The notes beneath the pieces are model-generated. The model made no database searches and had not been told where the DNA came from. It worked only from the letters and a program-made list of their open reading frames with translations. Positions 17,156 through 26,400 of a DNA stretch of 64,000 bases are shown in pieces. The stretch spans positions 89,643-153,642 of the forward strand of contig JAOTYK010000003.1 in the NCBI GenBank assembly GCA_029861955.1, given 5' to 3'. Both the position numbers and the translations under genes were made by a program. Numbering within the stretch: position 1 is the first letter of the stretch; each line of letters starts with the position of its first letter. Origin of the DNA: Acidobacteriota bacterium (GTDB lineage Bacteria > Acidobacteriota > Polarisedimenticolia > Polarisedimenticolales > Polarisedimenticolaceae).

Positions 17156-20100
17156 GCCATCTTGCTGCTGTCGATCCTGCTGGGGGTCGGGCTCGTCACC
17201 GCCGAGGGACTTCATTTCGAACGCGTGGGCACTGTCAGCGGGCCGCCCCCCGAGGTGATCACGACGATCTACGAGGACCGCGCCGGGTTCATCTGGATCG
17301 GGTCGCGAGACGGTCTGATCCGTTACGACGGATACACCTTCGAGGTCTTCGAGCACGACACCTCCGATCCAACATCGATCTCGGACAACAGCATTCGGAT
17401 CATATACGAAGACAGTCGGAATAATCTGTGGGTCGGGACCAACACCGGTGGGTTGAACCGTCTCGACCGCGTGAGCTGGGAGTTCGAGCACTTCCGCCAC
17501 GACTCCGCCGATTCGGGATCGCTCAGTCACGACAGCGTTTACGCCGTCGTCGAAGACGTCGCCGGCGAGTTGTGGGTCGGCACGCAGGTCGGCCTTAACC
17601 GCTTCGACCAAACGTCCCGGACGTTCGAACGGATCCGCCATGTGCCCGGTGTTCCTGGTGGGTTGAGCCACGACTACGTCTTCTGGCTGTACCCCGACAC
17701 CGATGGCCGTTTGTGGGTCAGCACGATTGGCGGCGGCCTTAACGTCCGCGATCCCGAGACCGGGCTGTTCTCGGTCTATCGGCATGACCCCGACGATCCC
17801 TACAGCATCAGCTCCGACAGCCCGCTGGTCGTCGAGGAAGATCCGTCCGGAGCCCTGTGGGTCGCCTCGATGGACGGCGTCAACCTCTTCGAACGCGAGA
17901 CCGGCACCTTCCGTCGTTTCGGTGTGGGTCCGTCTCAGCGGACGCGACTCAGCGACACGCTGTCCACGTCGCTGGCAATCGGTAACCCGGGGACGCTCTG
18001 GGTCGGAACCCAGGGTGGAGGGCTCAACCGCATCGACGCATCGAGCGGCGAGGTTCGAGCCTATCGTCACGATCCGTCCACGGCGCAGGGACTCGGCAAC
18101 GACATCGTCTCGGCGCTGCTGCGTGATTCGTCCGACGCGTTGTGGATCGGTACGTGGGGCGGCGGGCTCAGTCGCCTGACGCCGGCGTCACTGCTGGTTT
18201 CCGGCACCGCGGACAAGGCGCGAATGCCCCCAGCTCTGGCGTCGCGAGACGTCACCGCGTTGACGCATGACGACGACGGTGGCCTGTGGATCGGCACGAG
18301 CAGCGGCGATCTGGTGCGACGCGATCCCGACAGCGGGACGGACCGAAAGTTCCTGAGCGGTGGCGACGACGGCACCGGCCGAATCATCTATCAGGTCGTT
18401 CGCGATGTTCGCGGACAGGTCTGGGTCGCCACCAACGCCGGCCTCGTGCGACTCGATTTGTCGTCCGGACTCACGACCGATTTCAGGCACGACCCACAGG
18501 ACTCGGGCAGTCTCGGTCCGGGTTATGTGAAGGCACTACTGCTCGATGCCGACGGCAAGGTCTGGGCGGGTACCGGAGAGGGCGGCCTTCAGTGTCTCGA
18601 CGAGTCGGGCCGCGTTGTCGAGCGCTATCTACACGATCCCGCCGATCCCGCGAGTCTCAGCGACGACTACGTCACCTCGATACTCCAGGACCGCGATGGC
18701 GCGTTGTGGGTCGGAACGCGCTCGGCGGGATTGAACCGCATTGACACGGAAACCAGGACCGTGACGCGCTACGTGCCGGATCGCGACGACGAGGACTCGT
18801 TGAGCCACCACTCCGTCAGCTCAATCTACGAGGATTCGACAGGCAATCTGTGGGTCGGCACGGGTGGCGGCGGGCTCAACCGTTTGCGCGACGACCGCGT
18901 AAGCTTCGAGCGTTTCACCGAGGCCGACGGATTGCTCGACGACGATGTGATGGGCATCGTCGAGGACGCACGCGGTAGTTTGTGGGTCAGCACCAAGCGC
19001 GGCCTGGCCCGCCTGGACCCGCACGTGCGTGCGTTCTCGAACCTCGTCGTCGCCGACGGACTGCCCTCCGGGGAATTCGAGCCCGGTGCCGTCACCCGCG
19101 ATCGCAACACGCTTTACTTCGGCAGCGTCAAGGGACTGGTCGCCGTGCCGTCCAGCATCCCATTCCCCGAACCCACGCCGTCTCCCACCGTGATCACCGG
19201 TATCCGAACTGCGCAGGGAAAACTGCCCATCGATCGCCCGGTCTGGGAACTCGACCGACTCGAGATTCCCTGGGGCAAGTGGTTGTCGATGGAGTTCGCG
19301 GTACTCGACTTCAGCACCGAGCATCGTCACGGGTTTGCATATCGCCTCGGCGATTCGGACGCGGAGTGGGTCGAACTCGAGTCGCGACGGGAGATTACGT
19401 TCACCGACCTCGACCCCGGGATCCACGAACTCGCAATCCGAGGACGGAACCATCTCGGAGTGTGGAGTATGGCGAACCCGACACTGCACATCGAGGTCAT
19501 CCCGCCGTTCTGGATGACGTGGTGGTTCCGTTCATTGATGTTGCTCGTCGTTGTCGGTGTCGTCGTGACTGCGCATCGAGTCCGCGTCAACGCCGTCAAG
19601 CGCAGGAACCTCGAGTTGATCCGTCTTCACGACCAACGCGAGAAGGCCCGTGACGAGCTGGCCCGCACCTACGACCGCCTACGTCACCTGACTCGCCGGG
19701 TGGAGGCCGCCAAGGAAGAGGAACGACGACACATCGCGCGGGAGTTGCACGACGAGCTCGGTCCGGCGTTGACTGCGGTGATCATCAATTTGCACCTCGT
19801 TCGTAAGAACCCGGCAGAAGCCGATGAGCGCGTTACCGACACGATCGCGCTCGCCGACCGACTCGTCGACCAGGTCCGGGATCTCTCGCTCGATCTGCGC
19901 CCACCGCTTCTCGACGAGCTGGGCCTCGTCCCCGCGCTGCGCGCGTATATCGAGACCGAGGCCAAGCGCGCCGGGATTTCGATCGACGTCGTCGAGGACG
20001 GTCCGGTCAAACCGCTCCCGGCCGAGGTCGAGATCACGGCCTTCCGGCTCGTCCAGGAAGCCGTGACCAACGTGATCCGTCACGCGGAGGCCAACAAGGT

Positions 20101-20326
20101 GAGCGTGCGTGTCCGCGGCGACAACGGCCAACTTGTTCTCAGCGTCGCCGACGACGGCAAGGGATTCGATGTTGACCGTACGCTCGCAGGCCCCGCCGGA
20201 GACGCTCTCGGTTTATTCGGCATGCACGAGCGCGTACAGAATCTCGGTGGGGAATTGAACATCGAGTCCAGTCCTGGTAGTGGCACCGTAATTCGAGGTC
20301 GCATGTCGATGAGAGGCAACTCATGA
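17135..20326 (+). CDS. Reg_prop sensor histidine kinase (two-component, HisKA_3 type)
   Basis: The 1063-aa protein has a signal/anchor (MKRPVRHAILLLSILLGVGL). About 650 residues of Reg_prop beta-propeller repeats follow, each with a core like LWVGT-x-x-G-G-L-N-R and FEHFRHD. Then come a Y_Y_Y domain (about 725-790; GFAYRLGDSDAEWVEL), one transmembrane helix (about 792-816), a coiled segment, a HisKA_3 domain with phospho-His872 in ARELHDELG, and a HATPase domain (EAVTNVIRHAEANKV, VADDGKGFD). The periplasmic propellers probably sense an extracellular polymer or breakdown product, as in hybrid two-component systems of Bacteroidetes. The ATG at 17135 (or GTG 17132) is chosen. The stop overlaps the regulator gene in ATGA. 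Confidence 0.93.
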   Translation: MKRPVRHAILLLSILLGVGLVTAEGLHFERVGTVSGPPPEVITTIYEDRAGFIWIGSRDGLIRYDGYTFEVFEHDTSDPTSISDNSIRIIYEDSRNNLWVGTNTGGLNRLDRVSWEFEHFRHDSADSGSLSHDSVYAVVEDVAGELWVGTQVGLNRFDQTSRTFERIRHVPGVPGGLSHDYVFWLYPDTDGRLWVSTIGGGLNVRDPETGLFSVYRHDPDDPYSISSDSPLVVEEDPSGALWVASMDGVNLFERETGTFRRFGVGPSQRTRLSDTLSTSLAIGNPGTLWVGTQGGGLNRIDASSGEVRAYRHDPSTAQGLGNDIVSALLRDSSDALWIGTWGGGLSRLTPASLLVSGTADKARMPPALASRDVTALTHDDDGGLWIGTSSGDLVRRDPDSGTDRKFLSGGDDGTGRIIYQVVRDVRGQVWVATNAGLVRLDLSSGLTTDFRHDPQDSGSLGPGYVKALLLDADGKVWAGTGEGGLQCLDESGRVVERYLHDPADPASLSDDYVTSILQDRDGALWVGTRSAGLNRIDTETRTVTRYVPDRDDEDSLSHHSVSSIYEDSTGNLWVGTGGGGLNRLRDDRVSFERFTEADGLLDDDVMGIVEDARGSLWVSTKRGLARLDPHVRAFSNLVVADGLPSGEFEPGAVTRDRNTLYFGSVKGLVAVPSSIPFPEPTPSPTVITGIRTAQGKLPIDRPVWELDRLEIPWGKWLSMEFAVLDFSTEHRHGFAYRLGDSDAEWVELESRREITFTDLDPGIHELAIRGRNHLGVWSMANPTLHIEVIPPFWMTWWFRSLMLLVVVGVVVTAHRVRVNAVKRRNLELIRLHDQREKARDELARTYDRLRHLTRRVEAAKEEERRHIARELHDELGPALTAVIINLHLVRKNPAEADERVTDTIALADRLVDQVRDLSLDLRPPLLDELGLVPALRAYIETEAKRAGISIDVVEDGPVKPLPAEVEITAFRLVQEAVTNVIRHAEANKVSVRVRGDNGQLVLSVADDGKGFDVDRTLAGPAGDALGLFGMHERVQNLGGELNIESSPGSGTVIRGRMSMRGNS

Positions 20327-20967
20327 GCCTTCGCGTATTACTGGCGGACGACCACACATTGGTGCGCGCGGGGATCCGCTCGTTGCTGGAGTCGATCCCG
20401 GGCGTCGAAGTCGTCGCCGAGGCCGACGACGGTCGGGAGGCGCTCGAGTTGATCGCCAAGCGACGACCGGACGTGGCACTGCTCGACATCGGCATGCCCG
20501 GACTGAACGGGTTGGAGCTGGCCAAGCGTGTTCCCCACGAATCGCCCAAGACGAAGATCATCATCCTCTCGATGCACGCCGACGCGAACTACGTCAATCA
20601 GGCCTTGCGGGCCGGCGTTCACGGCTATCTGCTCAAGGGCGCGGCGGTCTCGGAATTGCCGCTGGCCCTCAGCGCGGTGACGCGTGGGGAGACCTACCTC
20701 ACGCCGAAGGTGTCGCGCTTCGTCGTCGACGGTTTTCTCAGCGGCGAGGAAGCCGGTCCACTCGAGGGCCTCACCCGACGGCAATGCGAGATCCTTCAGC
20801 TGATCGCGGAGGGAAATTCGACCAAGGAGATCGCCGGCATGCTCGACCTCGGCGTCAAGACGGTCGAGACACATCGTTCACGTTTGATGGACCGGCTCGA
20901 CATCCATGACGTCGCCGGCCTCGTCCGTTTCGCGATCCGCGCCGGCCTCGTCACCCCCGAGGGGTGA
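20323..20967 (+). CDS. NarL/FixJ-family response regulator
   Basis: The 214-aa protein has an N-terminal receiver domain (acidic pair D9/D10, phospho-acceptor D55, K105). A LuxR-type helix-turn-helix follows at about 149-210, with LTRRQCEILQLIAEGNSTKE and GVKTVETHRSRLMDRL. Its start overlaps the stop of the Reg_prop kinase by 4 bp, so it is the cognate transcription factor. Targets are not known. The neighbouring secreted protease pair (7826-15687) and the TPR lipoprotein are reasonable candidates. Confidence 0.95.
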   Translation: MSLRVLLADDHTLVRAGIRSLLESIPGVEVVAEADDGREALELIAKRRPDVALLDIGMPGLNGLELAKRVPHESPKTKIIILSMHADANYVNQALRAGVHGYLLKGAAVSELPLALSAVTRGETYLTPKVSRFVVDGFLSGEEAGPLEGLTRRQCEILQLIAEGNSTKEIAGMLDLGVKTVETHRSRLMDRLDIHDVAGLVRFAIRAGLVTPEG

Positions 20968-20994
20968 CCGGACGATCAGGGCTGTCCGGGTTTT
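20968..20994 (+). terminator. Candidate intrinsic terminator after the response-regulator gene
   Basis: CCGGAC (20968-20973) can pair with GTCCGG (20984-20989) and is followed by GTTTT. A second, tighter hairpin, GTCACCCC-CGA-GGGGTGAC (20950-20968), overlaps the stop codon. The two would compete. The T-run is short, so termination is plausible rather than certain. Confidence 0.45.
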
Positions 20995-21124
20995 CCACAC
21001 CGAATCGGCGCGCTAGGGGATTCTTCTTGCCGTAGTAAGGAAAGCCCCGACTGTAAAAAGTCTGTTCTTTGCGGATACTTCTGTCTCCCAGGGTGAGAGC
21101 CACTCGCCCGGACAGGAGAGTTTC

Positions 21125-21571
21125 GTGCAGGCGATCCGCATGCTCGTCGTCGGGGACAACGTCGATTTTGTCGAGGGTCTCCAGGCCTGGCTGGTTCGCG
21201 AGAGCGATATCCAGATCGTCGGGATCGAGCATTCCGGAGGCGCGGCGATCGAACAGGTCGCGGCTCTACGTCCACAGATCGTTCTGATGGACGTCACGAT
21301 GGCTGGCATGAGCGGCTTCGAGGCGTGTCGCCGAATACGAGCCGACAACGGGGCGCCTGTGATCGTCCTGATGACGTTCCACGAGTCCGATACGGTCCGT
21401 CACGAATCGGCCGCGGCCGGAGCCGACGCGGTCATCGGCAAGGGTCATATCGCCACGACGCTGCTGCCGCTGGTTCGGGAGCTGGCTGGCTGGGCCGCCG
21501 AGAGCCGGAGCGACGGGACGCGGTCCAACAAACAGGAAAAACCAGAAAAACCACAAAAGCCGCAACCATGA
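21125..21571 (+). CDS. Stand-alone receiver-domain protein
   Basis: The 148-aa protein is one CheY-like receiver domain with a phospho-acceptor D56 (VLMDVTMAGMSG), a Thr at 84 (VLMTF) and K106 (IGKG). The usual double acidic start is changed: the motif reads VVGDN, so only one Asp of the metal-binding pair remains. The C-terminal tail (NKQEKPEKPQKPQP) is Lys/Pro-rich and disordered. The GTG start at 21125 is preceded by AGGAG. No output domain is present and the tail is too short for a helix-turn-helix. It may work with the adjacent Reg_prop system or with an unlinked kinase. Confidence 0.88.
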   Translation: MQAIRMLVVGDNVDFVEGLQAWLVRESDIQIVGIEHSGGAAIEQVAALRPQIVLMDVTMAGMSGFEACRRIRADNGAPVIVLMTFHESDTVRHESAAAGADAVIGKGHIATTLLPLVRELAGWAAESRSDGTRSNKQEKPEKPQKPQP

Positions 21572-21781
21572 GTTGGGTGTGGGGGAATCTTAATCCGGAT
21601 GTAAGGAACATCCTGATTGCTGCTGAACCCGCTTCACGGAACACTCTAGGCCTCCTTAATTGGGAGGAGAGTACAGATCAGCGTTTTGATTGTTGAGGTT
21701 TTCTGAAATTCAGGGGGGGGACTGCGGCAGTAGCCGGAAAACGGCGGACCGTTAGAACCCAAGATCCACAAGGAGGGATCC

Positions 21782-23308
21782 ATGAGAAAAGTCTTGTTTA
21801 CGGCAGCGGTGCTGTTGCTTGCCGCCGCCGTCGTCAGTCCGGCCTTCGCCGATCCGCGGCAGGTCACATTTACGCCGATGGGCCCTGAGCCCGGAGCGAC
21901 TTTCCCGTTGAGCCAGGCGCTCGGCGTCTCCAGCGACGGCGAGGTCGCGTTGGTCTGCCTCGGCTTTCTCGGCTGTGGTGTTGCCAAATGGAGCGAGGGC
22001 CAGGTCGGCCAGTTCGGCAGTGAGTACATCATTGCCGAAAGCATCTCCGGCGGTTCGCCGGCGATCTCCGACAGCTACGAGATCCTCATGACCCCGGGCT
22101 CGCTCGGTGGCTCCGCCGGGATCTGGGACAACGTCCCGTTCCCCAACGCGGGCTACGACCCGATCGTTCCGCTGATCGACGGCTTCTCCCTCTGCGGAAA
22201 TTCCGGCCAGAGCGTCTACGCCATGAGCGACGACGGCCAGTGGGCCACCGGCCTCAGCTGGATCGATCGCAACGGTAACGGCAACGGTTGCGACGGCGCG
22301 ACCGCGTTCCTGTGGGATCGTGCCGGCGGTACGGCGTACGCGCTGGACAACTCGGTCAACGACGACTCGACCCGTGGCAACGGCCTCAACGCTGATGGCA
22401 GCGTCGTCGTCGGTTGGGGTCAGACCAACCAACGCGAAGCGATGAAGTGGGTCGACGGCGTGCAGTCGTTCATCTGCCCCAACCCGCTCGGAGCGGGCGG
22501 CGACGAGTTCTGCCCCGAAGGTTGGGACGTGTCGGACGACGGCATGAGCATCTTGACCTCCTACGCAGGCCCTGGCGAATTCACCGCGACCGCGGCGATC
22601 ATCGGCCCCGGCGGCAGCGTGACCAAGATGGACCCCCCGCCGTTCCCGGGCGACCCGTTCTTCGACGCCTGGAACCCCCGCGGCCTGAGCGGTGACGGCC
22701 AGCGCGTCGTCGGTTCCTACGGCGGTAGCGGCTTCTTCGGCTCGCCTCCGTACCCGACGTTGTGGACGCCGGAGCTCGGCACGCTCGACCTGCAGGTCAT
22801 GCTGCTGGGCCAGGGTCTCGACGACCTGTTCTTCTGGTTCCTCACCAGCGCCAACGACATCAGCGACGATGGCACCGTCATCGTCGGTCACGGCACCAAC
22901 CCTGACGGTTGGGTCGAAGCCTGGAAGGTCGACCTTGGTAAGGTCAGCGTCTGCCACAAGCCCGACGGCAATGCACGCACGGTCAACATCGACTGGGACT
23001 CGCTGCCGGACCACCTGGCCCACGGCGACGATCTCTCGACCTGCGAGTTCTCACAGGGCGACGGTCGCTCCCGTGCCGCCGATCGGCTTCTGCGTGGTGC
23101 GATGACCGCCATCGGTTCGGATGAGAACGCTCTTACGAATCCCCGCGCGACGGCGCTGAACAACCTGGCCGTCGGCGGTAACAGCTATGACGGCGCGACT
23201 CAGCAGTGGAAAGCCACTCCGGCGACCTCCGAGGTTCCTCGACTGTCGGTCGAGGAGCGCATGGAGCGGGTCCGACAGCTCGCCGAGCGTGTGCGTAACG
23301 GTCGGTAG
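21782..23308 (+). CDS. Secreted HAF-repeat-type protein with CHxPxG/AHGD motif
   Basis: The 508-aa protein has a clear signal peptide (MRKVLFTAAVLLLAAAVVSPAFA). It carries repeated units of the kind A-x-G-V-S-x-D-G-x-V-A and G-N-G-L-N-A-D-G-S-V-V-V-G-W, as in extracellular HAF-family repeats that probably form a beta-propeller. Residues about 387-422 carry KVSVCHKPDGN and DHLAHGDDLSTCE, a motif found at the C-terminal side of many secreted bacterial proteins. The last ~80 residues are charged and helical (LSVEERMERVRQLAERVRNGR). The ribosome site AAGGAGG is excellent. The leader contains a run of eight G at 21713-21720. It stands alone, ended by the strong hairpin at 23353. Function is unknown. 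Confidence 0.82.
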   Translation: MRKVLFTAAVLLLAAAVVSPAFADPRQVTFTPMGPEPGATFPLSQALGVSSDGEVALVCLGFLGCGVAKWSEGQVGQFGSEYIIAESISGGSPAISDSYEILMTPGSLGGSAGIWDNVPFPNAGYDPIVPLIDGFSLCGNSGQSVYAMSDDGQWATGLSWIDRNGNGNGCDGATAFLWDRAGGTAYALDNSVNDDSTRGNGLNADGSVVVGWGQTNQREAMKWVDGVQSFICPNPLGAGGDEFCPEGWDVSDDGMSILTSYAGPGEFTATAAIIGPGGSVTKMDPPPFPGDPFFDAWNPRGLSGDGQRVVGSYGGSGFFGSPPYPTLWTPELGTLDLQVMLLGQGLDDLFFWFLTSANDISDDGTVIVGHGTNPDGWVEAWKVDLGKVSVCHKPDGNARTVNIDWDSLPDHLAHGDDLSTCEFSQGDGRSRAADRLLRGAMTAIGSDENALTNPRATALNNLAVGGNSYDGATQQWKATPATSEVPRLSVEERMERVRQLAERVRNGR

Positions 23309-23352
23309 TCTGTAGCTCGACGATCAACATCGTCGATCACGACGGATGATGA

Positions 23353-23386
23353 CGCGGCGGGCCCGAGATGGTCCGCCGCGTTTATT
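23353..23386 (+). terminator. Rho-independent terminator after the HAF-repeat gene
   Basis: An 11-bp GC-rich stem (23353-23363 with 23370-23380, one G-T pair) and a 6-nt loop CGAGAT are followed directly by TTTATT. It begins 45 bp after the stop of the HAF-repeat gene and ends about 25 bp before the start of the eight-gene protease operon, so it should separate the two transcripts. Confidence 0.8.
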
Positions 23387-23410
23387 CGATTCAGGGGCAG
23401 GGCTCAGCGG

Positions 23411-26400
23411 ATGTTTCGAGCGGCAAAAAACGGCTTAAAAGGGGTGGCGGTGCTGGTCTGCCTGACCTGCCTGCCGCTGGCGATGGCCGCCGATAAGCCC
23501 GTCGGGGATTTCGTCCTGCAGTTGGGCGGTGTCCAGTTCGACCCGCTGGCCAATCCGGCCGCGCTGCCGGAATCTTGGAGCCGTTCTCCGTCGGCGAACA
23601 ACGCCGAGGATTTGCACCTCGTCCAGTTCGACGGACCGATCTCTCCGCAAACCCTAGCCGATCTCGACGCCAACGGTCTCGAGGTCGTGCAGTACATCCA
23701 CCCGTACACCTACATCGTCTGGGGCCACCGAACCGCTCGCCAGGGACTCGACCTGTCCGGGCCGGTACGATGGACGGGAGACTTCGCGCCGGGCTTCCGT
23801 GTCTTGCCCAAGTGGCGCGGGCTGCCCGACGATCCCGTCGATGCCCGGGTGCTGATCTATCGCGGCGGCAACGCCGACGCCGTCGTTCGCGTTCTCGGTG
23901 CGCTGGGTGGTGCGTTGACGGAACGGATGACGATCAATGAAGAATTTGAACTCGTCGGGGTCACGATCCCCGGCGATCGCCTGAACACCGCCGCGACGAT
24001 CCCTGGTGTCTATTCGATCCAGCTCCCGACCGACGACGGCGGCTCGCGGGCCGAGGTCGCAAGTCAGATCTCCGCAGGCAACGTCGACATGGCGAACCTT
24101 GCACTGCCGGGTTATGAGGCGTGGCTGACGACCGTGGGACTCGATGGCAGCGGCGTCGTGGTCGCGCTGGTCGACGAGGGCGCAGACGAGGCTCACCCCG
24201 ACCTGGCCAACAACATGCTGCCCTGTGTCGGCGACACCTGCTCGACCTTCCGTAGTGATCACGGTACCCACATCGCCGGAACGATCGTCGGGGACAACAC
24301 GACGGGTGAGTTGAACAACGCCGGCTTTCTGCGGGGTCTTGGTACCGCACCGGCGGCCAAGCTGTTCGAGCAGTACTGGCGAGACCAGTACCGGTTGCCG
24401 GGAGGGATGCTCAGGCTGATGACCCAGTCGACGACCAACGGCGCCGTGCTCTCCAACAACTCCTGGGGCTCGTCGATCAACGCGCTGGGCTACAACCTCG
24501 ATTCGTTGCTGGTCGATGCCGGCGTCCGTGACGCCGATCCCGATACGGCAGGTAGTCAGCCGCTGATCTATCTCCAGGCGATCGATAACGGCGCAGGGGG
24601 CGTTTCGACTCAAGGCGCTCCTGACGATGCCAAGAACGTTTTTACGATCGGCGCAACCGAGGCCTCTGCGGACGGTAACGGCGCGCCCGCGGCCAACATC
24701 AATGACCTGGGCTTTACTTCCGCGCACGGGCCCGCACTGGACGGCCGCACGATCCCGCACATGGTGGCCCCCGGCTGCTATATCGACTCGACGCTCATGG
24801 ACATGGGTGGAGGCGCCGAATTCGGTTTCCGTTGCGGAACGTCGATGGCGACGGCCCACGTCTCCGGTGCAGTCGCTCTGTTCATCGAGTACTTCCGAGG
24901 TCTGACCGGTGCCGACCCCAGCCCGGCGCTGGTCAAGGCGGCGTTCATGCCCGTGGCCCACGATCTCGAAGGCGGGCTGGATGTCGACCTGAATCCGATG
25001 GGCCATCGTCCCGGCCCCAAACAGGGCTGGGGGCGGATGAACCTGGCGGCGGTCGTCGACCCTGCGGATCCGGTGTTGTACTTCGATCAGACCACCGTTT
25101 TCGATTTCACCGGCCAGGAGTGGACCCGGGTGGTGACCCAGGCCAACCCGGCACAACCCATGCGCGTGATGTTGGTCTGGACCGACGCGCCGGGGCACGG
25201 CCTCGGTGGTAACACCCCGGCCTGGAACAACAATCTCGACCTGGAGTTCGACGCCGGGGGACAGACCTACCTGGGGAACGATTTCGGCATGGACGGGCTG
25301 TCCACCACCGGTGGCACGGCCGACGGGATGAATAACGCAGAGGGCGTCGCGTTGACCACCGTGGCGGGAAACGCCACGATCCGCGTCAAGGGCACCGACA
25401 TCAACTCCAACGGCGTGCCCCATTTCGGCGATCGCACCGATCAGGACTTCGCCGTCGTTTGTTACAACTGTGCGTTGGTCCCGGACTTCGCGTTGTCCGT
25501 CGCTCCTGCGCCGTTCAAGGTCTGCGCCGGGCAGCCCGGCGAATTGGATGTCGAAGTTTCCCAACTGGCAGGGTTTGGCGATCCCGTCACGCTGATGGTC
25601 AGCGGAGTTCCGGCCGGAGCGATCGCCGGTTTCAGCACCAACCCGGTCAATCCACCGGCCACTCCCGTGTTCACACTCGATGCGGGTACCGCCGTCGACG
25701 GCGACTACACACTGGATATCCAGGGCGACTCGTCATCTCTGACACGAACAGTCTCGTTGAACCTGAGCGTCCACACCACGTTCCCGACACCGGCCACGCT
25801 GACGTCGCCTGTCGATCTGGCGATCGATGTTTCGACCCGCCCGACACTCGAGTGGGGCGCGACAAGTTGGACCGATCGCTACTTCGTCGAGATCGCCACG
25901 GCCCCCGATTTTCTGGACATCGTCTACAGCGCCATCACGTTGTCGCCCTCCCATACCGTGCCTCATCACCTGAAACAGCTGGCCACCTACCATTGGCGTG
26001 TGCGGGGAACCAACGCCTGTGGGTATGGCTCCGTGTCCGGTACTTTCTCGTTCACGACCCTCGACGTTCCCGATGTGCTTCTGGTTGACGACGATTACGA
26101 CATCCCCAACGAACAGAACGAGTACAGTTCGGTTCTCGATGGCCTGGGTGTGACCTACGACATCTGGGACGTCTGGGCCGTGCACATCGGAATCGAGCCG
26201 GACCTCGATATCCTGGCGCCCTACGACACGATCATCTGGTACTCCGGTTCCGAGGAGGTCTACGCCGGCCCCAACGACGCGTCCGAGCGAGACCTCCCCG
26301 AATGGCTCGATCACGGCGGCTGCCTGTTGATCAGCAGCATCGACTACCACCTGTCGATGTTCAGTAGCGTCACCGACTTCATGCAGCAACGGCTGGGTGT

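Noticed and set aside
17156..18070. Extension of the TPR lipoprotein frame by about 305 residues upstream
   Set aside because: The extension runs antisense through the Reg_prop repeats and lacks coding character. The lipoprotein signal at VVLACSG sets the true N-terminus.
21597..21613. Hairpin GGATGT-AAGGA-ACATCC as terminator or riboswitch stem
   Set aside because: The stem is only 6 bp with no T-run, and the surrounding leader matches no riboswitch class I can recognise.
23654..25564. Long minus-strand open frame (636 aa) opposite the S8 protease
   Set aside because: It is antisense to a gene with signal peptide and full catalytic triad. Its translation is low-complexity Arg/Gly/Val-rich with no family pattern, as expected from GC-rich codon bias.
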